Shown here one piece after another: positions 1 through 11,202 of a DNA stretch of 64,000 bases (position 1 is its first letter; every line of letters begins with the position of its first letter). Source of the stretch: Chaenocephalus aceratus (lineage: Eukaryota > Chordata > Actinopteri > Perciformes > Channichthyidae); contig CM043796.1 in NCBI GenBank assembly GCA_023974075.1, forward strand, positions 26,083,615 through 26,147,614, written 5' to 3'. A program made the translations under genes and the position numbers. A model generated the notes under the pieces. That model was not told the DNA's origin and searched no databases. It was given only the letters and a program-made list of their open reading frames with translations.

Positions 1-399
1 ACCGCCTTCTGGAAAAGCTTCACAAGTACGTCGGTACGCAAATGCACGTTGTGACACAAGTGACGGTACGCATTTCAGATTACGCACATATAACCTGCGT
101 ACCAGTTATGTGTACATTTTACTGTACCTACAGCAAAAGTATTCTCCGTTGGGACTTCACCACCACCACCACCACGCCGTTATCAAAGATGTTCTATTGA
201 GAAGACGATCACTACGTGACAAAAGTTTTCAAAACCGTGGCTACTGAAATCAATCTTACTAACTGCTGTCTGTGCAATTTACTCCGCGCGAGTTGGCAGA
301 CTTTATTTTGCTTACTTTAACATCATTTTTCATGGTGGGGCTAAGCCATTTCTTGGTATGGGTGTAGCCTACCCCAGCCATACCCTGGCGCTGCCACTG
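1..399. mobile_element. right end of a hAT-like element, left end outside window
   Basis: The stretch ends in a block that reads TACCCTGGCGCTGCCACTG at 381-399. The terminal CCACTG and the preceding CCTACCCCAGCCATACC block resemble the right end of fish hAT elements whose left end begins CAGTGGCG, like the complete one at 7143-8229. The left end would lie before base 1, so neither the target duplication nor the length can be tested. A short CAC/CCA run lies at 158-175. No coding sequence is seen. The family call is inferred from the end sequence only. Confidence 0.4.
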
Positions 400-739
400 G
401 TGGCACGTATGGGCGGGCCATTCGTCACATGCGTTAAATGCGTTAAATATTTTAACAATTAATTACCGCCGTTAACGCGATAATTTTGACAGCACTAATA
501 TATATATATGTATATACGTATAATAATAAGTAATATTAACTTTATGGTACAAGATTTATCATACAGCCCATGTAGTATGATAATGAATTACAGCAAATAT
601 GTGCAATATATCCATTATTACAGCTCCGTGGGGTGGCAGTAAGACGATATGGGTCCGTTCTTATTGTGCATCCATGGGTAAAGATAAAAGCAACTCACAT
701 TGGTTTCTCAAACAACATCTCTGTAAACTACGTGTATTC
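400..739. other. unannotated A/T-rich spacer
   Basis: No gene or complete repeat is seen. There is a short TA-rich run at about 498-520. The only ORFs are short and chance-like. Confidence 0.5.
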
Positions 740-1145
740 ACTGAATTTCACTCTCTGCCTTTAACGTAAGTCAATGGGAAAAAGTGTTTCCGGGCCTGGC
801 AACCAAATGGACGTGTAGTACCACCGTTTGGCCAGCAGGAATATTTTCATCTGAGTCCGGCGCACTTCCTGGGGGCTTGCTCCACACTCGTTGCTTTGGA
901 ACAGCCCTCAATATGGCGGACCCTCCGCGTGAACGCGCAAACGGAGGGGTAGGGTGTAGGGGGCGGTTTGGGAATGGGCCTTCCTGTGTCACATGCGGAG
1001 ACGGGCTGTGGGCGTGTTTGTGTTGTTTACTAACAAGACTATCATGGCAGCGGCGGAGCTCAAGTCTAGTTTCTCCACCTGGAGATATTCTCACTATTTC
1101 ACTTTTGTCGAGCACAAAGAAAAGAAAGTTTCTGTTAAATGTAAG
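740..1145 (+). pseudogene. hAT transposase N-terminal fragment (BED-finger start) with upstream region
   Basis: Bases 979-1145 are a close copy of 3457-3625 inside the complete hAT element further on. Both share the sequence before the ATG (CCTGTGTCACATGCGGAGAC) and the start MAAAELKSSFSTWRYSHYF, read from 1044. The similarity stops after the first Cys pair of the BED zinc finger (VKCKSC). The sequence then runs into an unrelated MITE end. Upstream bases 780-978 are GC-rich and look like a transposon promoter region. This is a truncated relic and cannot encode a transposase. Confidence 0.6.
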
Positions 1146-1559
1146 TCCTGTTTCCAAAGTGCTGATTCTCTGTCTGTTACTTTGGATGAAAATAAGGAGC
1201 CCCTCCCCACGCCCCTCTGAGAGATATTTGGTTACAAAGAACTCAATGGTGCTCTAGGAGGAGATTCAGGTGATAAGGTGGGGGGGGGGTACCTTGGTTG
1301 CTGATTGGCTAATGGTTACACAAGCCAAAAAAACGTTATGACATCATAAAGTGGCCAACATCTGATCAGCTCATTTTCAGACAGGTTTTTATATAAATGA
1401 ATCAGGACAAAAAGAGAGAGAATCTTTTTTCCTGAAACTTTCTGAATTTCTTTACACAGAGGGGACACATGTTGATGTAGAAGAGACATGAAAAAGAGGG
1501 GACACATGTTTATGTATAAAATACATGAAAAAGTGGATTTTGCATAATAGGTGACCTTT
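1146..1559. mobile_element. right part of a TTAA-type MITE with internal duplication
   Basis: The segment ends in TGCATAATAGGTGACCTTT followed by AA. This resembles the right end of the element at 5684-6385 (TGATAGGTCCCCTTTAA). Just inside the end, a ~40-bp block starting GAGGGGACACATGTTGATGT (about 1459) is repeated from about 1497, giving two diverged direct copies. No matching left terminal repeat is found before 1146, so the element is 5'-truncated. A G-run lies at 1280-1289. Confidence 0.45.
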
Positions 1560-3250
1560 AACTCAACCTTCTAGTATCGACTCAGCTTGATTGGAAAGAC
1601 CAAAGTGCTACCAAAAAAAGTACCAGGTACTTTCCACAACTAGAGCCGTGCCGTACAAATTATATAATATATGACATACTGTAGGGGACGTGTAATTTAC
1701 ACAGACAATACACAAAAGGGAGGTAATAGGCTTTTGTTAGAGACTATTTCCAATGGTGGATGAAAACACATTTGGTGCACTGGGTCTAGGGTTAGGGTTG
1801 GGTATTTTAAGCAATAAGATGTGGGATTGAGTCACAATAAACTAAAGTGTGTCCCTGGTAATGAAGGATCATGAAAACAGAGTGGAATAGTCATTGTTTT
1901 TGGACAAAGATAAAGGAATACCATAGGCTTAGGCTATATCTGACTATATCTGACTATTCTTCAGGTTGGTCTATTAAAACAATTACAGTATCACCTGACT
2001 TATATTTTCATATAGAGCCCTAATTATTTGTGAAACATGTTTAAGCCCCTATGTAATAATTGTATGCACATTTTAGTTGTATCCAAAAGAGACTATAGCA
2101 GGTACTAAAGCACACATTGCACACACGCTAGCTAACTTTAGCCAACCAAGTTTAAATTACCCATAACAATTGAGTGCAGCTGTCAGTAAATGTAGAACTA
2201 AAATGTTGAAAAGCTGTCAGGAGCGATGGTTTCTGACGGTCAGATAAATTTCTGAATAAAAATGTTTCTTTCTGATTCCGTACTGTTCGTCAGTTCATCA
2301 AAATGTGAAGGAATGACATGAATGCAGCTCTGAGGTCTCCCTCTCTCATACATTTGAAGAAGGAAAACGATTTATATGAAATATCCCACGTCTCTCTCTG
2401 CCTCCCATTGATTTCATAAATCACATACAGTAAATTGACTATTTCTCGAGAACATTCTTAAACTCAAGATAAATCCGCCTATGTCTGGTAGTCAAAAGTT
2501 AAATGATGAGGGGTGTTGGTCTCACAGATGTTTCTACGCCTTGATTCTCACAGGGCTGGAATGTTCTGGACATGTTTATAATTCATAGTTTATAGTGAAG
2601 CACGCCGTCTAAAGACACAGACACAACCATTTCTAATGAGAGTGTACTTTACGTCAAAAACAATTAAGTTTCCTTTTATTTCCAGATGAGTCTCGGCAGT
2701 TCTCCGCAGTGGCGAAATGTTCCAGTGTGCTTTTTCCATACCGTGCTGTCAGAACTCCAGTCTCTACTCCAAACTCACACAGCAGAGTGAGAGGGAATAT
2801 TTGTCTTGGCTTCTTATGTGTCAGGGAGAAAATTAGCTGTGTTAGAATAACAGCGTGTGTCAAAGTCCTGCAGGAACGTACAGGAGGAGGAAGAGACAGC
2901 TGAGGTGTGTTTGAAGGGAGGTTGGAAAACACGTCATGTGCTGTCAAAACCCACTGGCAGTTAGGCGGCATGTAGCCAGAGTCCAAAGGTCAACCATTTC
3001 CTCAAACCAATACTTCTCCGTGCGGAACAGAGACCCTCCCTCTAACAACCCCGGGTTAACATGGGGGAAAAGCATTAGGTACCTGAATGTAACAATTCCC
3101 AACGTACCCCTATAGTGTCAGTTTTGTACGTGTACGTGTTATTTTGATAGGTGTAAAGAAGGAAGTCAGGTATATTATAAAAACGCCACTGGCCGTGTCC
3201 CTTGTCAAACCAAATCTTAACGTTGACTTATTGTTAGTTACCTAAAGGCA
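1560..3250. other. no gene seen; minor repeat scraps
   Basis: Around 1590-1640 there is a GTACCAGGTACTTT-type block common in fish MITEs, too short to classify. The rest, including 2640-3000 with ORFs of 64 and 110 codons on opposite strands, shows no recognisable protein motif or repeat boundary. Confidence 0.5.
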
Positions 3251-3258
3251 CATATAAG

Positions 3259-4258
3259 CAGTGTTGGGACTAACACCGTTATTTTTGGCAGTAACTAGTA
3301 CTCTAACGCATTACTTTTTAAATTCAGTAACTCAGTTACCGTTACTACATGGTGCGTTACTCCGTTACTGCGTTAGTTTTTTTATATAGTCAACAGCCAG
3401 GCGAACAGAGATGAGATCTGTACTTAAGTACAGTACTTGAGTAAATGTACTTAGATACTTCCTGTGTCACATGCGGAGACGGGCTGTGGGCGTGTGCTTT
3501 GTGTTGTTTACTAACAAGACTATCATGGCGGCGGCGGAGCTCAAGTCTAGTTTCTCCACCTGGAGATATTCTCACTATTTCACTTTTATCGAGCACAAAG
3601 AAAATAAAGTTTCTGTTAAATGTAAGTTGTGTCCTGGCGGGTCAAAGAGCCTATCTACTGCCCAAACCAGTCATTCAAATCTCTTAAAACATCTGCAGAA
3701 AACAACATGCTGGGACGAAGCTAGTAGCTAAGACCACAGAGACTCAGCCGACGCCACTCCACCTCCACCTGCACCGAAGCAACAGCGGCTGGATTTTAAC
3801 CAAGGGACTGCTAGCCAGGGGAAAGTCGATAAAGCCATTGCACGGTATGTTGTAGAACACATGCAGGCTATTACTACAGTGGAGTCACCCGCTTTCAGGG
3901 AGCTAGTTAGCATGATAGCATGTCCGGGCGGCACACGGCATATGGGACGGAACACTTTTTCCAACTACCTGGAGAAAGAATATGTAAAGCCAGCTAATAT
4001 CGATGCTATCCAGATTGCATATAATGCATGTCAAGTTGATCAACAGATTGTATTATTCTCCAATGCAATAACAGTACTGAAATGAAGGCTATAAGGGCAT
4101 TAATGGGAGCCCTTTTTTTAAGTAACTCAAACGTTACTTTTTCATAGTAACGCATTGCTTTTGGTGTAAGTAATCAGTAAAGTAACTGAGTTACTTTTGA
4201 AATGAAGTAACTAGTAATGGTAACTAGTTACTGGTGTTCAGTAACTAGCACAACACTG
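3259..4258 (+). mobile_element. hAT element, 1.0 kb, with 8-bp target duplication
   Basis: The left end reads CAGTGTTGGGACTAAC and the right end, reversed, CAGTGTTGTGCTAGTTAC, so the terminal inverted repeats share CAGTGTTG. They are flanked by CATATAAG (3251-3258) and CATATGAG (4259-4266), an 8-bp target duplication with one mismatch. The 8-bp duplication and CAG...CTG ends are hallmarks of hAT transposons. The subterminal regions are rich in GTAACTAGTTAC-like palindromes. The interior carries the first ~190 codons of a BED-finger transposase. At 1 kb the element is far shorter than an autonomous hAT (typically over 2.5 kb), so it is a deletion derivative. Confidence 0.85.
3525..4085 (+). 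pseudogene. truncated hAT transposase with BED zinc finger
   Basis: The reading frame starts at ATG 3525 (MAAAELKSS). It contains a BED-type finger: a Cys pair (C-x2-C, residues ~33-36) followed by the S-N-L-L-K-H-L helix that supplies the His ligand. BED fingers bind transposon ends. An in-frame TAA at 3729-3731 interrupts it. The same frame then stays open to TGA at 4083-4085 with hAT-like text (a Pro-rich linker, then AIARYVVEHMQAITTVESPAF). Only the N-terminal quarter to third of a normal transposase is present. The RNase-H-like catalytic core and dimerisation domain are missing, so it cannot be active. Confidence 0.7.
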
Positions 4259-4266
4259 CATATGAG

Positions 4267-5652
4267 TCAAACTTAAGGTACTTTCTTAGTCAACGTATAG
4301 CGTAAAATGTGAAACCCAGCTCCAAACTCAACTGTGAAATCAGCAGTTCTTATATCCTCTTATCGAAATGTTAGCTTGCGCTCCACAAATTGCTCTAGTG
4401 TCAGCTTTGTGCATGCAGGGCTGCCTCTAGTGGCTGGAAAACTAAGGTAACAAAGTACAAATATATCACTGTTCGTATTCTCTATTGAAGCCAAAACTTA
4501 ACGTTGACATATTTTAAGTTAAGTATGTGTAAGTATGTGCGCAACAAACGTATGAAACTAGAGAAGGATTCCAATCCATTCCTCTGAAATGTCCACAACA
4601 TTGCACACACACTCAAATTTAGCCTCTGCATTTTACCGATCCATGCATTATGAGCAGCGACACAGCGCCTAGGGAGTAATGGAGGGATCTGGTGCCTTGC
4701 TCAAGGACATCTCAGCAGTGCCCAGGATGCAAACTGGCACCTCGATAGTCAATACTCCATAGTCCATAGTACTGCCCACTTTTTCATGTTTTATGGAAAA
4801 TGGATACTTAAATGATGTAATTTACGCAAAATATCTAACATGTCTATTGAACTACCCTACATGTTAAAAGAATGCTAAAGGAGTAAATCAGTAGTGTGAA
4901 ACCAAGCATCTGCATGTGGCGAGTTGAGAGTCAACGCTGATCCAATTGGGTTTCGTCAGTCCAACATGTGCTGCTGTGAAGCATCGCTCTGATGCAGCTG
5001 CTACAGTTTCAAATTCAGAACTCTGAAAAACACACCCAATTGAAGGTCAATGTCTCAATTGTGTATCTGTAAATGTTTACATTTTATTTCCCCGATTGTC
5101 TGTATCCCAGAGAGGAGCCACTGATCTGTGAAGCTGCTGAAAGGTGACATGTTTGAAAGATGTGATCTGTGTTGAAGGAAGCGGTGCTGACACTGACAGC
5201 AGTGATAAACACAAATCGGTGTTTTCTTAGCAATCCATCTTCTGTGAGGTTGTCAATTATTCATTCAAGGCTATATTTTGATATGCGGTAATCAGAGTGA
5301 TGTGTTGGGATTAGGTTGTCATGTATTGTATTTTTCATTTTCAGCCCTGACCTACCAAAGCAGATGTGAACCTCTCCTTTAACAACCATGTTTTTTTCTC
5401 TGAATATATAGCACGTTGACACATCAATACAAAATATGTTCTGCATTCACAGAGATTTTCACCTGATTTGAACATTTCATTATTGTTCAATAATATGTCT
5501 CAGTAGTAGGAAGTAACATGGATTCACTGAAGTTGTTGGTTGGATATAAATGGTGATGTGTTTCTGTATCAAAAGGTTACATTTACCCACGTGTGGAAAT
5601 CTGTCCATCTGTTTTACAGGAACTTATTTTCGATTATCCATCACTAACATGA
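4267..5652. other. no gene seen; one old interspersed repeat scrap
   Basis: Bases about 4655-4745 contain GGTGCCTTGCTCAAGGACAT and CAGCAGTGCCCAGGATGCAA. These match a widespread fish interspersed repeat, and a related piece recurs near 56525 (CTTGCCCAAGGACACTTC). The remainder has no recognisable coding or structural feature. Confidence 0.45.
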
Positions 5653-6727
5653 CAGTGGTGGAAAGTAAACTGTATATTTACTCAAAGTGGACCTATTATG
5701 CTATATTGAAATATATATTGTAGGGCCATACCTATATAAAACATGCCTGTGAAGTTTTTTTTTCAAAATACCAAACAGATCACCCATTGTAGCCATGCCT
5801 CATACTGCTCAAACCCCTCTTTTGCAGCCCTGTTAGAGAAACTCAGATGTTGGGTCCTTAGCTTGAAAAAAAAGAAAGAAGAGGAGGCGGAGCTAATGCC
5901 TGATCAGAATTCTACCCGGAGATAAAGTTAAATTCGGTTGTGATAAAACGCCATCCTATTTAAACCACGTCAGGATTATTTCTGAAATAGTATGGAGCTC
6001 AAATGCTTTGTTCTCTTGCAGGTTTATCACAAGGTGAGTTGCTTTTTTATTTCCTGCTTTTTAAACACATGTGCTTTCCAGTACAGGTTATCCTCTGAGT
6101 GTTAGCGAGGCTTGCTAATGTAAACAAAGATGAGATTACGTCCAAAACACGTCAGGCATTGTTTCTGATAGCAACTTTCTGTGGGTCCGCTTCCGATTTG
6201 ACGTCAGGTCGGATGGAATATGTGTCCACTCGTTGTAGCCCCGTTTTTTAAAAGATTTGGGTACGGAGGAAAAGAGAGAGGGTTTTGTTTTCTGACGCTG
6301 CGTGAGTTCCCTGACACCACCGGGGACACATATTGATGTTTGAAAGGACATCACAAAGTGCATTTGGGCCTGATAGGTCCCCTTTAAGTACGATTCGAAG
6401 GTACTCCTTAATTAAATCCTTTTTGCTACTTCATACTTCTCCTTTACTATAGACCATTTATTTTGGCCTTTAAGGTATGAACACAAAGTACACTAACCTA
6501 ATAATAAAGTATAATTACAAACCACCCAGCAGTGGGGTAAATACATTTGCATCTCAAATGTTAGAAAATGGCCTAACGACCCATAGCTTGATTTTAAGAT
6601 GTTATTAGAACGTTGGTGTAGCAGGTATGTTATAATGCTATACTTGTGTACTTTTACTCAATAATTTGTTTTAAATGTAATTATTTTACTTTACTAAGTA
6701 AAAGAGCTGAGTACTTCTCCGATACTG
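5653..6727. mobile_element. old hAT-like MITE interrupted by a second MITE
   Basis: The left end CAGTGGTGGAAAGTAAAC and the right end, reversed, CAGTATCGGAGAAGTACTC are the diverged termini of a common fish MITE. Its interior is marked by AAGTAC and TACTTC motifs. Both halves carry such motifs (TTTACTC near 5677 and TTTAAGTACGATTCG near 6383), and a second MITE at 5684-6385 sits between them. The 8-bp duplication cannot be recognised, consistent with age. No coding capacity. Confidence 0.45.
5684..6385. mobile_element. TTAA-type MITE nested in older MITE
   Basis: Left end AAAGTGGACCTATTATGC. Right end, reversed, AAAGGGGACCTATCAGGC. They pair over about 18 bp as terminal inverted repeats. TTAA can be placed at the right junction (CTTTAAGTAC) but not exactly at the left. 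The internal right-hand block ACACATATTGATGTTTGAAA is shared with the truncated element ending at 1559, so both belong to one family. A piggyBac-like origin is inferred from the TTAA preference only. Confidence 0.5.
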
Positions 6728-6789
6728 CATGCTGACATGCATGTGTGTAACAATGATTACATTAATATTATATTAATACAATGCATTAA

Positions 6790-8241
6790 AGGTGGGGTAG
6801 GTAAGTTTCAGAAACCGGCTCGAGATACACTTTTTGTTATATTCCATGGAATGCTCTTAACATCCCGATAGCAATGAATATCTTAAGTGCTTTGACAAAA
6901 AATCCATAAAAAAAATTCATCTGTAGAAGCCGTAATACTGTAAAAAGTACAACCAATCCTACCTGGCCTTTGCCTGTCAGCCTACCATCGGGGCACACAA
7001 CTTATCTCGTGCCCTCATTGGTCATGTGCGCGTTCGTGTGTGTTGGAGGAGGGGCTCTGTAAGGAAGTGGGCAGATTTTCTCCGGTTAGTGTATTTTCAA
7101 ATTCTAGCGATCTCGAGCTGGTTTCTCAAATGTACCTACCCCCAGTGGCGACTGGTCATTAGGGGCATGTGGGGCACAGCCCCACCCAGTGTCAGCAGAA
7201 AGTATTAAATAATGATTACAACAAAATGCAAAAAGTAAATTAAAAAATATATAAAATATATTTTAAGATCATGTTAATCATCTGATTCGTCTGTACATTG
7301 CTGTTTTAGTATGTGTTCTTCTAATTAGTGTCTACAGTGTGTGCCTATTGAGCTGTTAGCGCCATGTGGGACAAAACCTGATCCTGCCCCTCCCTCTGAC
7401 TGTCTAAGTGAACGGTGACTGCAAAAAACTACACTGCGCATGCTCAGAGTATTTTCCTATTTAATGTGTGTGGCAAAAACTAATGACCATAGGGGCAAAG
7501 TGCTGCCATCCCCACCAAACGTCATCTCACATAATTCAGAGCTGATTGGCTGTAAGTACGTGTGCCGCGAAAAAGTGTGGTGTGTGAAGAGGAGACGAGA
7601 GAGCTGCAGTGAGGCGTCCTAAAACCAGGAAGTAAGCTGCGCATGGCTTCCCTCCACAAAAAAGCAACGAGATTTCTCCATAGGATTTTAGAAAATAACT
7701 CAAAATAAAATCTGTGGGAAACGTAGCTGTTAGATAAATGCACGTTTTGTTCAGCCGGATAATATCCACATGTCTACCCTACTTTTATCATTTTCGAATC
7801 ATATATCTATCGATTAGATTAGATTTATGATAGACTTTTGAAACTACAAGAAGATAAAGGAGGACTTTTACAAAAAAGTAATAGAGATTTTTGTCCAGAA
7901 GGAAAGACAAATGGACTTAATCTTCAAGTCAAGGTAAGATTGCAATTTTATTGAAAATGGGATCTTACTAAGAGAGAACAATTCAATATTTAAATGATAA
8001 AATTACATTTTTTTTGGGTATCCTTCTGTTGAACTGTCTGTTTAAAAGTAATTGAAGCATCAGACAAAAAAAAGCTTTTGAAAATAATATTATAATTTGA
8101 TTTAATATATTTGTAAACCTGAAGAGTCAGTGCCAGTGCTCACCAGCCATGAACCTCTCTGCAGAAGCTTATCTATAGACATCTGAGTTTTTGTGCCCCA
8201 CCACTTTTGTACATATAGAAACGCCACTGCCTACCCCACCT
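6790..8241. mobile_element. TTAA-flanked MITE, ~357 bp, split by a hAT element
   Basis: TTAA lies at 6786-6789 and 8242-8245. The left end AGGTGGGGTAGGTAAGTTTC and the reversed right end AGGTGGGGTAGGTACATTTG continue to match for about 35 bp (through GAAACC and GGCTCGAG / AGCTCGAG). With the inserted hAT (7143-8229) and its duplicated 8 bp removed, the MITE is 357 bp. TTAA target and palindromic ends fit a piggyBac-type non-autonomous element. No coding capacity. Confidence 0.8.
7143..8229. mobile_element. hAT element inserted in the TTAA MITE
   Basis: The ends are CAGTGGCG...CGCCACTG, with a further subterminal match GTGGGGCAC / GTGCCCCAC. The perfect 8-bp duplication CCTACCCC flanks it at 7135-7142 and 8230-8237. 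It falls within the end of the older MITE, so the order of insertion is clear. The interior (1087 bp) has no long ORF. An open stretch before a GTAAGA donor near 7931 (ending KERQMDLIFKS) could be a leftover transposase exon, but this is speculative. Confidence 0.85.
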
Positions 8242-8247
8242 TTAATA

Positions 8248-8249
<2 letters not shown>

Positions 8250-8307
<58 letters not shown>
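8250..8307. repeat. (TA)n microsatellite
   Basis: An almost pure TA dinucleotide run directly follows the TTAA flank of the upstream MITE. It is palindromic and probably length-variable. Confidence 0.9.
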
Positions 8308-8312
<5 letters not shown>

Positions 8313-10617
8313 CGTTCATACATTGTTATTCCTTGAGTTCCATTATTTTCTTGATTTGACCTCGCTATGGTTATAGATCCTATCACTCATCCAGTTTTCG
8401 CTCCGCAACAGAGCCAGCCCAAATAAACTTTGGTTAATCTCAAATGAACCAAATCTGTTAGTTGTGACAGAAACCTCAAGTGTTGGCAGTACAGCACATC
8501 CCAATGAAAACTCCTGACTAAAAAAGGTTCTGCCAATGATCCTTAATCCAGGCAGAACTCTTTTTCTCCTCAAGCACAACTGCTAAAGTAAGTTGCACTT
8601 ATGATTTGTAGGGACACTTGTGGTAGTAGTTTTAAGGACTACAGGCCTCCTTTCAGGCAGATCTTTGATATTATCAGGAGGTGGGCAGGACTCTCGGCGC
8701 CAGCATCAGCGGCAGATTTGGTGTCAGTCTCGGGTTGCTTTTATCCTTTCACAAAGAAACAGAGGCAGTGTGTATAAAGGCATGTCTCCCGGCAGTATCA
8801 AAGATGCTGCTGGCTCTTTGTCAAGACAGAGACGTAATGAGATCTTAGCCGCTATGAGTTCGGCCCCTGAGGAATTTTCCACAACCAAACGTCCGGGGCC
8901 AGCCGCAGGTCAAGCCTCTGCTCGTGATTTATGTTCTTCTTTATCAGACACAATGAGTGTTCTCACAATTAGCTGGAGCCACGCTATCAAACGGCGTCAG
9001 CTCTGCCTCCATGGCCGCAGCTGTCTCGTAACGACGGCCCGGGGCCAACACGGGGTTTCGGTTTTAATGGCCGGAAATCTCCGCTGCGGCCCGAGTCATT
9101 ACGCCGCCTCATGGGAGCAGCTCTCACCTCGTCACTGCGGAGCATCGGTGAGGCTTTTCCTGCCCGCATTCCTGCTTCCACCTTTCAGGTTTTAGTGTCC
9201 CAGTAAATCCCCCTTCCTCAGAAACCTGCTCAGTGATCGGAGGTGTCAATGACGGTGATTAAGGAAAAGTGTGAGACATGTTACAGACGTCTGTCTGGAT
9301 TATAAAAAGCAGCAGAAAGTGTGACGGAGGGGTCATTGACCTCCAAAGGTACTGTTCTTGAATTGAATTCACTAGACTAGCTAATACACTGACGAACATA
9401 ATTTGTTTTCCATATAAAGCATTTAACAAGTACATGATACAAATGCAAAACAACGACAATAAGGAATATATATTCTGTAGACCAAACAATATTTTTGGGA
9501 ATAATTTAACATGGGGAGTAATTAATTAATTGAATTAGAATATAATTTAATTAACAGTTTTATTAATTATTTAATTTAATATATATATATGATGAGTCTT
9601 AATGGGTTTTAATTTATTTTTTATTTGCATTATATTTTATTTTCTATTATCAAAAATCATTTTTGTATGACTGTCCCTGCCGTCTTTTTGACATTTGTGT
9701 TGGTTCATGTGAAAAAAGAAGCAAGGAATTTGAAAAGGGCCTTTGATAATATAAACATTTGAAAACAATACAGATCAACCGAAGGAAAACCAAAAACATC
9801 TAGTTATGCGAAGTGCAAAACAGGACATGATAAAAACAATTAGGATATGTAGTGACACATCGGGTATAACTACAAGTTTGCTAACAGCTTTAATTCATCT
9901 TTTAAGATATATATGGCTGTGTCCTTACGAGGTTAAATGGATCAAGTATGGCAGCCATAAAATCTAGGGCGCTGGTAGAAAAGTGAGCTAATATCCATTT
10001 AAAACCATGCAATTTCAATAAAAAAACACTTTAGCAGGTCAGGCTAGGAACCCTGAGACCCAACTCAAGGATCAGCAACGAAGAAAGAGGTTTAATACAT
10101 TTTACGTCCTGTATGTAATTTTGAATCGCTGCCCTCTGGGATGTAGGGGCAATCCAAGTAATATTGGAGCAGATTAGCTGATATCAATACTGATACTCGA
10201 GCCGAAGCTTTCTGTGAGGCTCAGCAGTCAGAGGAAGACAAACCAAGTTTACAGTCCGTTAAACAAATTTCCTCTTCGGGTCTCCAAAGACTGTTTCCTT
10301 TCCGAGCTGCAGCTGAATGCAAGTGGACAAAAGATGAAGTAATAAACTGAAAAAGACATAACTTTGGAAGATGCCTGCCTGTCTAACTCAAACTGATGAA
10401 TCCTTATACATGCAGAGGCTGAACATTGTAAGTATTTTTTATTACATAAATTGTAATGTGGTTTTTATTTAGCAATTCCTTCCTCTCAGATAGTTTCAAG
10501 AATTGAGTTATTTTGGCAGTATGGTCAGGATTAACAAATACAATGCATTTTAATATATGTATGGGCATATTAGTGCTGTTTCAGACTTATATAAAATGGT
10601 ATTGTATACGTGTTTAA
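8308..10617. other. no gene seen; one GC-rich block and one AT-rich block
   Basis: 8620-9195 is GC-rich with a 191-codon ORF on the plus strand and an opposing 64-codon ORF. Neither shows a motif or plausible composition, so I do not call a gene. 9520-9660 is extremely AT-rich with repeated TTAATTAATT. 10130-10330 and the rest have no recognised repeats. Confidence 0.45.
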
Positions 10618-10847
10618 CCCTCCTGTTGTCTTCGGGTCAAATCTGACCAATTTACTACTTTAATCAATCGTAACTTTTTTGTTTACATTCGATTGCATCA
10701 AGGCTTCATGATATCCTTCACAGTAGACATTTTGAACATGTAAAATGGCTGATTACCACGTTCATTCATCACCACCAAACATCACCACCATTAAAAAAAA
10801 AGGGAATTAGTAACCAATCCGGATCTGATAATACAAAACACACACAC

Positions 10848-10897
<50 letters not shown>

Positions 10898-11198
10898 ACA
10901 CACACCACACACACACCACACACACACACACACACACAGCACACTATAGATGTGTTACCCCCCCTTATGTGCCCATCCCCCCACATGGATCACACCTGGC
11001 CCACGCAATACATGTTCAGTGTCTGTTCTTTGTATATTTACTGCAGTTTTTCTTGTATCACAGTAGTCGGATACAATATGTACAGTTTGAAAGGGTGTTA
11101 AATGAAATTTGGTGATGATTAATGGTTTTTGTGTTAATGTAATAGCAGCTAAAACCGGACCGGTGAAATTTGACCGCGAACACCAAAGTAAGGGGGGG
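10618..11198. mobile_element. TTAA-flanked MITE containing a CA microsatellite
   Basis: TTAA at 10614-10617 and 11199-11202. The left end reads CCCTCCTGTTGTCTTCGGGT followed by CAAATCTGACC. The right end, reversed, reads CCCCCCCTTACTTTGGTGTT followed by CGCGGTCAAATTTCACC. This matches the well-known fish MITE type with TCGGGTCAAAT near its ends. It is non-coding, and its middle holds the CA array at 10838-10938. A piggyBac-like origin is inferred. Confidence 0.7.
10838..10938. repeat. (CA)n microsatellite
   Basis: CA dinucleotide array interrupted several times by CACCACAC units, inside the MITE 10618-11198. Confidence 0.9.
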
Positions 11199-11202
11199 TT
11201 AA

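Noticed and set aside
8620..9195. 191-codon plus-strand ORF
   Set aside because: No domain, odd composition and an opposing ORF in the same GC-rich block; no splice or promoter context supports a gene.
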